This document shows positions 23,355 to 34,770 of a stretch of DNA of 64,000 bases, in pieces. The first letter of the stretch is position 1, and the number at the start of each line of letters is the position of its first letter. A program made the translations under genes and the position numbers. The stretch spans positions 68,462,458-68,526,457 of the forward strand of contig NC_030823.1 of NCBI RefSeq assembly GCF_001704415.2, given 5' to 3'. This stretch comes from Capra hircus. Lineage: Eukaryota; Chordata; Mammalia; Artiodactyla; Bovidae. The notes under the pieces are model-generated. The model worked only from the letters and a program-made list of their open reading frames with translations. It ran no database searches and was not told the origin of the DNA.

Positions 23355-23460
23355 TCTAGCCCTGGAACTACCTCTTACTGCCTATGTGACCTTTAGCAAG
23401 CCATTTAATCTCCTGGCCTCAGTTTCCACATCTGTAAAATGAAAATAATTATATGCTGTC
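23355..23460 (+). mobile_element. MIR SINE fragment
   Basis: Clear sense MIR core: 'gcctatgtgacctttagcaa', then 'ctggcctcagtttccacatc' and 'tgtaaaatgaaaataattat'. Confidence 0.8.
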
Positions 23461-23470
23461 ATGGTCAGGG

Positions 23471-23683
23471 TGAAAGAGAAAGTGTTACCTGCTCGGTCGT
23501 ATCCGACTCTTGGCAAAGCCATGGACTGTAGCCCGTCAGGCTCCTCTGTCCATGGGATTTCCCAGGCAAGAATACTGGAGTGGGTTGCTGTTTCCTTCTC
23601 CAGGGGATCTTCCTGACCCAGAGATCGAACCCAGATCTCCTGCCTTGCAGGCAGATTCCTTACCCTCGGAGCCAAGGAAGCCC
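23471..23683 (-). mobile_element. Bov-tA SINE
   Basis: Antisense: 'gtgaaagagaaagtgttacc' through 'tccatgggatttcccaggca' to the tRNA head ending 'gccaaggaagccct'. A 4-base loss is seen in the 'ctcttggcaaagcc' part. Confidence 0.95.
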
Positions 23684-24640
23684 TGGTGAGCCATAATCAA
23701 ATGACGTAATGAATGGGGGAAACACAGATACAAAGCATTACTAGTGTCCGGTCTCCCCTTAGCCCGCAAGAAATGACTTGGGACCCTTCTCAACTGACAG
23801 CCTCCAAATTTGAAGACACTGAGGCATGTCCAAGCTTCTGTAGCTTCCTTTGCTCCTGGACTTTAAGAGTGGAGGATCCCACTCTGGACTCCCGCGAGCT
23901 GTCAGCCCTGATCTGGGTCCGAATGTCCCTGGAGTGATGGCTCTGATGGAGGGGTAAGAAATAGCACAAAGCAGTGTTAAGGGTATAGGCCAGACTTCCC
24001 CCTTAGAAGAGACACATTCTCTTCTAAGGCCACCCCGCAGTCTCAGAGCCCTGCAGTGTGAGATTTGCGGTGACTGATCCAAGCAGATGGGGTGCAGTGT
24101 CAGGAGGGGTGGAGAGCCAGGGAGGAGGCTGGGGTTGCATTAGGTGCTTATAAAGGTGCTTCCTTATAAGGTAAAGAAGGTGCTTCCATTGCTCCAGGAA
24201 GCCAGGGCTATTTCTGTTTATCACAGTGCTTGGCACTTAGGAGGTACATGAATTGGTTAATGAAGGAATGAAGAAAGGAATTGTTGAATTAAAAAAAAAT
24301 CCACTTCTGCAGTGGAGCATGACTAGAAAGTATTAACACGTTTTGGTGAGTCACCACACTTCCGGCAGGGAGTTTCCATACACTGGACAACTCTTTGTGT
24401 CTCATCTCATATCCTCTTGCGTTCACTTGTCCCCAAGATCTAAGACCTTTGTCCCACTCCACTTGCACACCAGGGGCCAAGGAAAGCCCAGCCTGCCCAT
24501 GCCGCCCTGGCACCCTCAGTGTCTCTCACCATCCCTTGGGGCCCTCCCTGTTCCCCTGGAGACATGACGCACTGTGGGAACTTCTTGGTGCCCACACACG
24601 TGCCACTGTAACATGTGGAGGAGTCAATGCCCTGTGTGGG
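23684..24640. other. Unique DNA with an L2 3' scrap
   Basis: Around 24200-24280, 'cacagtgcttggcacttagg' and 'ttaatgaaggaatgaagaaa' match the L2 3' end (+). The rest carries no recognised repeat or gene. Confidence 0.45.
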
Positions 24641-24682
24641 CGGGGGGAGGGAGGGCAGGGATGGGGGGAGGGAGGGCAGGCA
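24641..24682 (+). repeat. G-rich tandem duplication, G-quadruplex-prone
   Basis: A roughly 22-base unit with 'ggggggagggagggcagg' occurs at about 24642 and 24663. Each unit holds enough G-tracts with 1-base loops to meet the usual G4 pattern on the + strand. Confidence 0.85.
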
Positions 24683-24864
24683 TGCTGGGAGGCCCAATCT
24701 GGAAGAATCTCTTCCATGTAATGACAGACTCCTAGAATGTTTTTTCATCACTTTACTTGGGTACACAAGAATTAACACATTCTTAGCACACATTTGCACT
24801 ATGGATTAAAAAGGTAAACAGAAACAACTGAACTAGCTTTGCTGAATCATCTCCACTTCTACTT

Positions 24865-25528
24865 CAGCTCAGTCAGTTCAGTTCAGTCGCTCAGTCGTGT
24901 CCGACTCTTTGCGAGTCAAGTGGGCCTTAGAAAGCATCACTACGAACAAAGCTAGTGGAGGTGATGGAATTCCAGTTGAGCTCTTTCAAACCCTGAAAGA
25001 GGATACTGTGAAAGTGCTGCACTCAATATGCCAGCAAATTTGGAAAACTCAGCAGTGGCCACAGGACTGGAAAAGGTCAGTTTTCATTCCAATTCCAAAG
25101 AAAGGCAATGCAAAAGAACGCTCAAACTACCGCACAACTGCACTCATCTCACACGCTAGTAAAGTAATGCTCAAAATTCCCCAAGCCAGGCTTCAGCAAT
25201 ACGTGAACCATGAACTCCCTGATGTTCAAGCTGGTTTTAGAAAAGGCAGAGGAACCAGAGATCAAACTGCCAACATCTGCTGGATCATGGAAGAAGCAAG
25301 AGAGTTCCAGAAAAACATCTATTTCTGCTTCATTGACTATGCCAAAGCCTTTGACTGTGTGGATCACAATAAACTGTGGAAAATTCTGAAAGAGATGGAA
25401 ATACCAGACCACCTAACCTGCCTCTTGAGAAACCTACATGCAGGTCAGGAAGCAACAGTTAGAACTGGACATGGAACAACAGACTGGTTCCAAATAGGAA
25501 AAGGAGTACGTCAAGGCTGTATATCGTA
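24865..25528 (-). mobile_element. BovB LINE with inverted 5' segment
   Basis: Bases 24865-24914 are the BovB 3' terminus in antisense ('cagttcagttcagtcgctca'). They join directly to BovB reverse-transcriptase sequence in sense at 24914-25528. This is the layout left by twin priming: the insertion belongs to the - strand and its 5' part is flipped. The RT part ends abruptly at 'ggctgtatatcgtaaatg'. I could not find convincing target-site duplications. Confidence 0.9.
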
Positions 25529-25529
25529 A
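24897..25529 (+). pseudogene. BovB (RTE-clade) reverse transcriptase fragment, 210 codons open
   Basis: This is part of the BovB ORF, which in live elements encodes endonuclease and reverse transcriptase for target-primed reverse transcription. The first six or seven codons come from the antisense 3' end at a GTG, so the reading start is artificial. Real RT sequence begins near residue 8. Visible blocks are 'FIPIPKKG' (about residue 67), 'NYR..ALIS' (about 80-90), 'QAGFRKGRGTRDQ' (about 114-126) and motif A 'FIDYAKAFDCVDH' (about 148-160) with its catalytic Asp. It ends inside motif B at 'GKGVRQGCIS'. Motif C (YADD), the thumb and the endonuclease are absent, so it cannot be an active enzyme. 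Over 200 codons free of stops suggests a fairly young insertion. Confidence 0.9.
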
Positions 25530-25640
25530 ATGTCAGATGGGTTTTCTAAGCTACAAAAGCTGGGGGCAGCAGTGAATCCATATAGAAGGATTCAGAGCTC
25601 CCAGGAGTTTAGAGGGATGTTTAATCCTGCTTCCCTCTTA

Positions 25641-25857
25641 GAATTCACTACTCTCTTAGACGGTAAAGCATCTGCCTACAATGCAGGAGACCCGGGTTCA
25701 ATCCCTGAGTTGGGAAGATCCCCTGGAGTAGGCAATGGCATCCCACTCCAGTACTCTTGCCTGGAAAATCCCATGGAAGGAGGAGCCTGGTAAGCTGCAG
25801 TCCATGGGGTTGCCAAGAGTCAGACACGACGGAGCAACTTCACTTTCACTTTCACAG
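25641..25857 (+). mobile_element. Bov-tA SINE
   Basis: The head is degraded ('gaattcactactctcttaga' instead of the usual start). From 'ggtaaagcatctgcctacaa' on it is standard and ends 'cactttcactttcacag'. Confidence 0.93.
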
Positions 25858-26792
25858 GGCTGGGGAGAGGGGGAGGGGCTAGTAGTTAGCCCAGTCTTCC
25901 TCCTGCCCTTTCTCCATGCTCCTGTCTGCCCTTCCCATGAGCATAGTGCAGCACGGCGATCATTCATGTGATATAAGCCCAATAGTTGTCAATTGTAAGT
26001 TAATTCTACAAACATTCATTGAGCACCTACCTACAGATGCTTTGTTGTTGGGTAATATCACGGGGTAGATGGGGTTGTGGTGGAGGAGGGGTAGATTCAC
26101 GGATGCGTACGTGCCCTCTAGCTGCTTAAGGCCCCTGGAAAAGAGGGATGGATACATTCTGGAGGGGCTCAGATGAGGCCTCTCTTAAAGGACCAGGTGG
26201 TCCTGGGAAGGTGAGTATGAAAGGAGACTCCAGATGGTGTCCAGAGAGCGTGGCGTTGGGGAACATGGTGAAGACAGGTCTGTGATAGGATAAGGGGCCA
26301 TCTGAGGGGTGAGGGGTGGAACAATCCAGTGGCAACTCAGGAATGGCCTTCTCATTCTGGATCTACAGGATTTTGTCTGCAGCTGCCCTTGGGGGAGGGA
26401 AACGGATTAAAGCTTCTTGGACCCAGTGATCCCCACAAATACATAGCTTTGCTGCCCAATCACCCAGATAGAGGCTGTCGCCACTGCCCGCTCTTCCCCA
26501 CACCGCAAGGCTTAATCGACAGCCAGCAGCCCTCACCGGATCCACAAATGAGTTCCATATTTTGCCCCTAATATCACTTTAACCTTACATAAAAATAGAC
26601 GTCCCCCCTCCCCACAGGCCTACCCTGAATTCTGACTCTTTCTCCCAATATTGGGGAAGAAGTGAGCTCTCACTGAGGGGGCGGAGAGAGAGGTGGAATT
26701 GGGAAAAGATGAAAAGGCCCTCTGTGCACCAAACCTGGAGCCCAGGAAGGCAACTGCCCCCTTGCTCAGTTATTTCATTAGTTTTTCTCTTC
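25858..26792. other. Unique DNA, nothing recognised
   Basis: No gene. Around 25995-26030 'aacattcattgagcacctac' resembles an old L2/MIR-type end; the rest is single-copy. Confidence 0.35.
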
Positions 26793-26870
26793 TTTTAAAT
26801 TGAAGTATAGTTGATTTACAATGCTGTGTCAGTTTCAGGCGTATGGCAAAGCGATTCAGTTATCATTCTA
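26793..26870 (-). mobile_element. L1 3'-UTR scrap, antisense
   Basis: 'aaattgaagtatagttgatt' followed by 'tacaatgctgtgtcagtttc' is the antisense L1 3' UTR. About 80 bases remain. Confidence 0.75.
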
Positions 26871-27097
26871 AGAGATGAAAAACTCAGGATTCCAGCTTTA
26901 GGAATTGTTGAAAGCAGGGAAGGACTTGCTCTTTTGGTTTGCCCTTTGTGATGAAGAAATCTTGGCTTGGAAGTGGGCCTGGAATGCAGAAGGCATCTGT
27001 CTTGATCTGAAAGACTTGAGAAAAAGTCCTAATCAAACCTGTAAAACTTTCCCCTTCCCTCTTCCCATTTTTACTTCTCCTCGCTCCAAGTGCTTGG

Positions 27098-27319
27098 TTC
27101 AGTTCAGTTCAGTTCAGTCACTCAGTCATGTCCGACTCTGCAACCCCATGAATGACAGCACGCCAGGCCTCCCTGTCCATCACCAACCTCCAGAGTTCAC
27201 TCAGACTCACGTCCATCGAGTCAGTGATGCCATCCAGCCATCTCATCCTCTGTCGTTCCCTTCTCCTCCTGCCCCCAATCCCTCCCAGCATCAGAGTCTT
27301 TTCCAATGAGTACCTCCCA
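27098..27319 (-). mobile_element. BovB LINE 3' end, antisense
   Basis: Starts with the tail repeat 'ttcagttcagttcagttcag' and runs through 'caggcctccctgtccatcac' to 'agagtcttttccaatgagta'. On the - strand it reads about 60 codons of the BovB ORF C-terminus with the Arg-rich 'GGRRRRERQRMRWLDGITDS' segment. 5'-truncated. Confidence 0.92.
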
Positions 27320-27599
27320 GCAAAGCCAAGGCAAATCAGTTCAAAAAGTATATAATATTCCAGTTCAAGTTAGAGCTTGATCTTTATCTATGAGTCTTTG
27401 AAACTGCATTTTGTTAAGCTTCTCTCCTTTCTCCATGGACTAATGCTTAATTCAAAGAAAAGACTTTCTAATAGTAGAATTTCTAGTATTTAACACCTTA
27501 TGGGGGATGGAAGGGGCGAAGTCCTTACTGACTTTTCCTTTAATTTTGCCACATCAACAAGCACCTGCTTGTGAGGTGAGCTCTACACATATGTGTAAG

Positions 27600-27838
27600 T
27601 CAGGAGCCAGCAACCTGACCACGGGCTAAACTGGGCCCACTGCTTGTTTTTGTAAATCAAGTTTTATGGGACCACAGTCACAGCCATTCTCATTTGCTTA
27701 ACATACTGTTTATGGCAGCTGTCGGCCCTACAGTTGTAGAGTTGAGGAGTTTGGACACAGGCTGTATGGCCCATGAAGCCTAGAAGTATTTAGTCTCTGG
27801 GCCTTTATAGAAAACATTTGCCAAACCCACTGTAACTT
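27600..27838 (-). mobile_element. hAT-type non-autonomous DNA transposon, family not assigned
   Basis: 'ggagccagcaacctgaccac', 'ttgtaaatcaagttttatgg', 'ggctgtatggcccatgaagc' and 'agaaaacatttgccaaaccc' follow an old hAT-Charlie family in antisense. I recognise the pattern but am not sure of its MER number. Confidence 0.6.
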
Positions 27839-28126
27839 AATGCATATCTTAGATTTACTGTAAGTTGGAGACCTGGGTACTGTCCAGCCAGAACCTGCTT
27901 TTGACTCTATCAAAGGATATTGTCTCTGAAAGTATGAGGCATGCAAAGAGCCCTACGTTCAGGTTTTTCCAAAAATAATATTAATGCTACCACAAAACAA
28001 AGCCTTTTACTTAATTTATCTGATTGTAAGACTCACAATAACTCCTGGGATAGACTTGTTAACCCAGTTTTAGAGATAGCCAGCTTGTGTCTTTAGAAAG
28101 TTAAATAAGGTGCCCTGTGTCTCCTG

Positions 28127-28348
28127 GCCTCCTAAGGTGGTGCTAGTGGTAAAGAACCCACCTACTGATGCAGGAGACGTAAGAGACACTGGTTCAATCC
28201 CTGGGTCAGGAAGATCCCCCGAAGGAGAAAGTGGCAACCCACTCCAGTATTCTTGCCTGGTGAATCCCATGGACAGAGGAGCCTAGTGGGCTACAGTCCA
28301 TACGGTTGCAAAGAGTCAGATGACTGAAGCAACTTAGCAGGCATGCAC
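28127..28348 (+). mobile_element. Bov-tA SINE
   Basis: Subfamily with 'ggtggtgctagtggtaaaga' in the head and a tail 'gaagcaacttagcaggcatg'. Short losses in the body. Confidence 0.93.
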
Positions 28349-28434
28349 ATGTTCGTAGCTGTTAAGTGGTCAATCTGGGATTCTAACACTGGACTGGGTG
28401 TGAGCTCAACCATTCCCTATACCTCAAATGATGG

Positions 28435-28570
28435 TGACTACTACCACATAGTAAGCATTTATTTAAGTACCAGGTACTTTGTAGTTTGACTTCCTCGCAT
28501 TCTCTCATTTAGCCTTCAAACCAACTCCATCAGATGGGCATTTGCATCTCTATTTCATATACAAAGTCTC
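28435..28570 (-). mobile_element. MIR-family fragment
   Basis: 'agtaagcatttatttaagta', 'ctcatttagccttcaaacca' and 'gatgggcatttgcatctcta' fit an antisense MIR. Confidence 0.55.
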
Positions 28571-29539
28571 CATAGCGTTTATGAAGTGTCTGCACACTAA
28601 CCACAAGGACAGTGACCAGCGACGATGCTTCCTCAACCCTGCAGCTCTCTGGAAAAGGCAGCTCTCTTTCCCTTCCTGGCAGTTGATTCTGCTCATCTCT
28701 GGGGCGCTCATCTGCTCTGTGACCTCCTCCCGGGCTGGGAGAGCTCAGCCTTCCCCATCTCCCTCCCACGTCAGGGCAGCTGGACTGGTCTCGCCGAGTG
28801 GCAGGTGGCAGAGGGACTCCGGGCATCTAATCGGGAGGTGGGAGTGACAGCATGGACCAAACGTGGTTTGGCTGAAAAGACAAGAGAAGTGTGGTTTCTC
28901 AGCTGCCGGCGTGCTCTGGCTCAGCAAAACAGCAACGCTGGGGTTTCCAGCTTTCCAGCTTCCCAATACGTTGGAGCCCCTGGGTCACAGAGCCACTCTG
29001 GGCAACCGCATTAGCAACGCAGCACGCTCTTGCATGCTCTCTAGCCCTTCCCAGCCCTTCCTGACTGCCAGGACGATTTTTACCATCTCTCCAATGACTC
29101 TGGTGTTCACTCATTATATCACCAAGGCGCTCTGGGCCAGATGCACTGAGAATCTATTGTCTGGGTAGAAAATACATGGTCATGGAGTAAGTTGATAAAA
29201 TTGCTACCGGTCTACTTCTTCCCAAACGAGACAGCCAGTTCTGCCAGAGAGGGTCAGCTAGAAGGACTGAGCTACCCTGAAGGCCTAGGGCTCCCGGAAG
29301 TTTGGACTGGGCACCAGTCTGGCTCTTCCATGGGCTTGAGTTCCCCCAGTTCCTTATCCTCGGTTCTTTCTATGACCAGCAATAGGCTGTTTTGTCACTG
29401 CTGTCTCTGGCAGAAAAGATGAAAGGTGACATTTAAGAAGCTGAAATCCAAATTCATTTCCTTGGCTATTGATATGACTTGGGAAACTTTGTAGGGAGTA
29501 AGCGGCAATGGGTTGGAACTCTATCGAACATGAATATAA
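28571..29539. other. GC-richer unique DNA, nothing recognised
   Basis: Frames of about 100-130 codons overlap on both strands (28625-29014 +, 28530-28826 -). Neither resembles a protein. No repeat is identified. Confidence 0.35.
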
Positions 29540-29830
29540 ATGCTGGTGGAATCACATTGTCAACTCTATCTGTCATTGTCACTCCTGAATCCCAGACTTG
29601 CAAAAGCAGTTGTCTATGAAATCTCCACCTGGATGTCCTTCAATCCAACTTTCAACCCAACAGTTTCAAAAGAGGGCCATTTCTTTTCCTGCGCTGGTTA
29701 CAGGTTTTACCATCCACCCAGTCCTCCAAGTTAGCATCTTAACTGTTACCTTGACACCCCTTCTTCCAGCCCATATATCCATTCCCATTCCCATTGCCCT
29801 GGCTTAGACCTTTGTCATCTTTCCTGGATG
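29540..29830 (+). mobile_element. L2 fragment
   Basis: 'aatctccacctggatgtcct', 'cttaactgttaccttgacac' and the following C/T-rich sequence match the L2 3' half in sense. Diverged. Confidence 0.6.
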
Positions 29831-30804
29831 GTAAGAGCCTCCCAACACCCCTCCGGTTTGTATTAATCTGGCGACTCCTTGCCAAGCCAGAACAAACGGA
29901 GATAGAGACATCAATCAAGAAAGTGAGTAAGCAGAGAGAAGGATGGGGCCAGTGCAGAGCTGAGAACAAAGAGTTGCCCTCCGACTTCCAGTGGAAGTTT
30001 GGGTACTGATGCACGTTTGAAGCAGAAGACGTGGATGTGTAAGACATTGCTCCTTTGTGGCTGGAAAGGAAGCCGAGAGCCAGCTATGCTATGCTTCCTT
30101 ACAATCAGACTGATGTTTGCTACAAAATAATCATTGGTAAATTGTCCTCACCCTCAAACGAAGTAAACAAAACACAGGAAATAGGCTCTTGAGATTTGAC
30201 TCGCTGTCAAATTTTTCAAAATATTGACTAAAAAGGCTATTTTCATTTGACATGTGTCTTACCTAGCGTTTCATGTTTGGGAAGATAAAGCAGGCTTAGT
30301 CTATGCAGCTCCCACAGAACATTTTGAAGCTAGGTAAACAAATAGTGACCTTGGGGATGTCCGCTGTCATCTTCCGCCACGATCCAGCCCTCCGATATCA
30401 GATGCATCGCTCACCTCCTCAGTTTATCACACTTGCCCTCCTCTAACACCACGAATCCACCAGCAAGTTTGGGGACACCCGCACAGTCCTCTTTTGCAGT
30501 TGCTCCCTGAATAAGCGCTGCTGATAGTAGCTGCCACTCTCGACTCTGTATTGAAATGTTGTGCAAAGCAGGCAGCAGAGGAGAGCCAAGGGAGCTGGTG
30601 GTGCTCCCAGAGCACGTGGGGCTCCTTCGGCTCCTTTTTTTTTATTGAGGGGATAAAAGGCAGGCTTACACACAGCTCTGATTTGCCTCTACTCCTGTCC
30701 TACAGAAAACCCAGGGAGTAGGCAAAGATCTGAGAGACAACCCACTGCAAGGCCAGGGGCACAAGCCCGCTGGTTGTAGGTAACTGCTTTTGGCTGCTGT
30801 TCCC
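29831..30804. other. Unique DNA, nothing recognised
   Basis: No gene or repeat can be supported. Confidence 0.35.
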
Positions 30805-30852
30805 TTCCCTGGAGGGTAGATTCTTTACCACTGAGCCACCAGGGAAACCCAA
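30805..30852 (-). mobile_element. Bov-tA head fragment
   Basis: 'gattctttaccactgagcca' and 'ccagggaaaccc' are the antisense tRNA-derived head. The rest is missing. Confidence 0.75.
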
Positions 30853-30982
30853 GGCAGTGCTGACATATGACAATATTCCATATATTGCTAGTTGACTGAG
30901 GATTGCTATATTTTTCCCATGATAAAACTAAACCAAACCCAATCCCAGGTTCTTTGAAGTACACAGAATTTGGGAGCCTGTT

Positions 30983-31413
30983 CACAGTAGCCAGGATGGG
31001 AAAACAATCTAAATATCCAGTGACGGATGAATGGATTTTAAAAATGTGATTGACAAATACAATGGAATATTACTCAACCTTAAAAAAAAAAGAAGGAAAT
31101 CCCACCATATGTGATAACACGGATAAACCTGTCGGACATTATACTAAGTGAAATAAGTCAGTCACAGAGGAATAAACACTGCATGATTTCACTTATACAT
31201 GAGGTATCAAAAACAGCCAAATTCATAAAAACAAAGAGTAAAATGATGGTTGCCAGGGACTGAGGTAGGGGAAAATGGGGAGTCGCTAAAATCTTTCAGT
31301 TTTGTAAGATGCATGAATTCTAGAGCTCTGCTGCATAACACTGTACCTGTAGATAACAATACTGTATTGTATGCCTAGACATCTAGAAGGTAGATCTCAT
31401 GTTGTGTTCTTAT

Positions 31414-31459
<46 letters not shown>

Positions 31460-31490
31460 CACATACTTAGTGCCTTTAAATATTTCAACA
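30983..31490 (+). mobile_element. L1 3' end, sense
   Basis: 'ttcacagtagccaggatggg', 'acaatggaatattactcaac', 'aagtgaaataagtcagtcac' and 'tgatggttgccagggactga' follow L1 ORF2 end and 3' UTR. It ends in the (AC)n tract. Confidence 0.88.
31417..31463. repeat. (AC)n microsatellite
   Basis: About 23 units with one GC interruption near 31453. It sits in the L1 tail region. Confidence 0.97.
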
Positions 31491-31561
31491 ACAACAACAA
31501 AAAAGAAACTAAATTAAACAAAACCAAAACCAATACAAGGCAAACGAAAATTTACCTTGGC

Positions 31562-31798
31562 CATATTTCTTTATGTTTTACACTTGTTTATTTGGCCTGT
31601 CGGATCTTAGTTGCGGCATGCAGGATCTTCATTGTGCCAGACGAGGTCTTTCTTTGCAGCGAACAGACTCTCTAGTTGTGGTTCAAGGGCTAAATTGTTC
31701 CACAGCAAGTGGGATCTTTGTTTCCTGACCAGGGATTGAACCTGCATTCCCTGCATTGCAAGGCAGATTCTTAACCGCTAGACCATCAGGGAAGTCCT
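31562..31798 (-). mobile_element. CHR-type SINE
   Basis: Antisense: 'cggatcttagttgcggcatg', 'cctgaccagggattgaacct' and the head end 'ccatcagggaagtcc'. Confidence 0.85.
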
Positions 31799-31874
31799 GG
31801 CCTTAGTTCTTTTGCTAGCTGCTGTTTAATTTCTTTGCTTTCCTCTGCATCAAATCCATTCAAAGCAATTTCTT

Positions 31875-33440
31875 TCTTCCAGTTTTATTGAGATTTGATT
31901 GATATATAATACTGTGTTAATTTAAGGTATACAACATAATGATTTGATAAATGTATATATTGTGAAATGATTATCACAAAAAGTGAATACCCATCACCTC
32001 ACATACTTTTTTTTCTTGTGATGAGAACTGTTAAGATTTATTCTTTTAGAAACTTTTGAACAGTTCAAACATGCAATTCAGTTAACTATAGTCAGCATGC
32101 CATACATTTTATCCACAAAACTTATTTATATTATAAACTGGAAGTCTGTACTTTCTTATTACCTTCAACCCATTTTTGCCATCCTTCACCCTCCACCTCT
32201 GGCAACCAGTAATCTGTTTTGAGTTTTGTTCTTAAGATTCCGCATGTTAGGTCATATAACATTTGTCTTCCTCTGCCTGACTTATTTCACTTAATGACAT
32301 AATGCCCATAAGATCCACTCATACTGTGAAAAGTGGCAGAATTTTCTTGGGTTTTATGACTGAACAATACTCCATTTTCCATATATGCATGCTGCTGCTA
32401 AGTCGCTTCAGTCGCGTCCGACTCTGTGCAGCCCCATAGACAGCAGCCCACCAGGCTCCCCCGTCCCTGGGATTCTCCAGGCAAGAACACTGGAGTGGGT
32501 TGCCATTTCCTTCTCCAATGCATGAAAGTGAAAAGTGAAAGTGAAGTCGCTCAGTTGTGTCCGACCCTCAGCGATCCCATGGACTGCAGCCCACCAGGCT
32601 CCTCCGTCCATGGGATTTTCCAGGCAAGAGTCCTGGAGTGGGGAGCCATCGCTTTCTCCATATATATGCATAAATGTGTGTATGCCACAGCTTCTTTACC
32701 CACTTACCCACTGATGGACACTCAGGCTGCTTCCCTGTCTTGACTGTCACGAACAATGCCACAGTGAACGTGGGAACGCAGATATCACTTTGAGATACTG
32801 ATTTCATCTCCTTCAGGTATATACCCAGAAGGGAATCGCTAGACCGCACGGTAGCTCTATTTTTGATTTCTTGAGGAATCTCCACACTGTTCTCCGCAGT
32901 GGCTATGCCCGTTTACATTCCGCCAACAGCGCACAGGGATTTCCTTTCCTTCACATTCTTGCCAACACTTATCTTTTGTCTCTTAAATGATAGCCATTCT
33001 AGCAGGTGTGTGGTAAACCCTCACCATAGCAATGATTAGTGAGGCTGAGTCTCACGTACCTATTGGCCATGTGTATGTCCCCTTTGGAAAATATTTATAC
33101 ATATTCAGCTCTTCTGATCATCTTAAAAATGGAATCATTTGATTTTTGCTGACTGATATATTGATCCCTGATTAGATACATGATTTGCGAATATTTTCTC
33201 ATTCCTTTGGTTGCCTTTTCATCTTGTTGATGGTTTCCTTTGCTGTGTAGAAGGCTTTTAGCTGAATGTAGTCCCACTTGTTTCTTTTGGCTCTAGTTTT
33301 CAAATCCAAAAGAAAAAAAAAAAAATCATTCCCAAGACAGATGTCAAGGAGCTTATCCATTTTCTTCCAGGAGTTTTATTGTTTCAGGTCTAACATTCCA
33401 GCCTTCAGTCTATTTTGAGTTGAATTTTGCGCGAGTTTTC
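31875..33440 (-). mobile_element. L1 (ORF2 end and 3' UTR), antisense, split by BOV-A2
   Basis: Starts 'ccagttttattgagatttga', runs through 'ataatgatttgataaatgta' and 'cacttaatgacataatgccc', resumes after the SINE with 'acccacttacccactgatgg', 'gttgatggtttcctttgctg' and 'caggagttttattgtttcag'. About 1.3 kb of old L1; ORF2 is broken by many stops. Confidence 0.88.
32390..32657 (-). mobile_element. BOV-A2 SINE (Bov-A dimer)
   Basis: Two Bov-A units in tandem joined by 'gaaagtgaaaagtgaaagtg'. Strand is given relative to Bov-tA. Target-site duplications are 'ccatatatgca' (32379-32389) and a 13-base version with one extra AT (32658-32670). Little diverged, so a young insertion into the old L1. Confidence 0.95.
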
Positions 33441-33479
33441 TACACTGTTAGTAATTCCTCTCCTCTCCTTTTCTCTTAG

Positions 33480-34770
33480 AGTTGAGCCAGTTCGGTGTTT
33501 GCCTCCACTACTCCTCTGAAACAACTTTTGATCAGGTCTCTAGGGGCCTCATGTTGCTAGAAAGAACGATAACGTCTCAGTCCTCATCTTTCTTGACTTC
33601 CTCAGAGCACTTGAACCAGCTGATTTTGATACATTTCCTTACCTGGCTCCAAGAACCCCACTCACTCCTATTCTCAGGCGGCTCTCTCAGCCTCCCTTGC
33701 TGGTCTTCTCCCCTTCTCAGCCTCTTAGTGTTTTTCTCCCAGGGCTCTGTTCCCAAGAGTGCCCCGACCTGTCCTTTTTGCATCTTTACTCACTCCCTTG
33801 GTGATCACACCCAGTCTCACGGCATTTAAATATCATATGTATGCAATCCACTTCCAAATTTATATTTAAAGCTCAGTGATTCCCCTCCAAAATGACTTTG
33901 GACCTGAACTCAACATTTCCTCTTGGATGTTTATAACAGACATCTCAAGACTCAACATGCCTAACACAAAACTCCTGATTTCTCCTTGCAGGACTGAAGA
34001 CCCAAACCCTAGGACACTACTAATCTAGCAGGAAACCTCTTTGACTTCATCTCCGGGTTATATTTGGAGATGGACAACTTCTCACTGCCTCTGCCTCTGC
34101 CGCCTCCTTCATCTCTCTCCTCTCCGCCTGTCTCCCTGCTCGCCACTCTTGCCTTCTCTTCCCAACACAGCAACCAGAGTTCTCCTTACCAAACCTAAAT
34201 CAGATCTTGCCATTCCTCTATTCGAGATTCTCTTACAGCTCCCCTGTTCATCTCAGAATAAAAGCCAAAGGTATTACAGTGGTCAGTAACTCCCTACAGA
34301 GTTGAGAACCCAGGATGTCCCCGACTATCCATTATTCACCCTCAGCCACCCACATATACCCTGATGTAGTCACACTGGCCTCCTTAGGGGGATTGTACTT
34401 CACAGTTCTTTCTGCCTGAAATCTCTAGCTCTGCGTGTCTGTATGACCAAAGTCCTCCCCTCCCTACAGTCTTTGCTTAAGTATCATCTCCTCGCCAAGG
34501 AGGTGACTCCTCATCCAGCTGTAGAGCACCCCCAAGTCTGTCCTCCCAACTCCCCAAGCTCTCCTGTGCCTGTTCCATAGCATTCATCACCTTAAAGCAT
34601 ATGATAATTTTCAATCTTATGTTTATTGTTTATCATCCATCTTCCCCCGCTGGCATGGAAGATTCACAAGGACAGAGATCTGTGTCTGTTTTGTTCAGAG
34701 CCATCCTAAGCTCCCGACATATGGTAGACACCCAAGAAAAATGTGCTGAATGAATTAACAATTCATTAGT
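33480..34770 (+). mobile_element. L2 fragment, RT region to 3' end
   Basis: The longest old LINE here. 'cagtcctcatctttcttgac' corresponds to the L2 RT motif-A region, 'acatctcaagactcaacatg' to the middle, 'cacagcaaccagagttctcc' to the 3' half, and 'ggtagacacccaagaaaaat' plus 'gctgaatgaatt' to the end. The frame is destroyed, although 33482-33829 is stop-free by chance. Confidence 0.75.

Noticed and set aside
24897..25529. A 210-codon open frame as a host gene
   Set aside because: Its text is BovB reverse transcriptase with an artificial start from the inverted 3' end; it lacks motif C.
33482..33829. 115-codon open frame as a gene
   Set aside because: It lies inside the L2 fragment and reads C/T-rich repeat sequence; no protein family resemblance.
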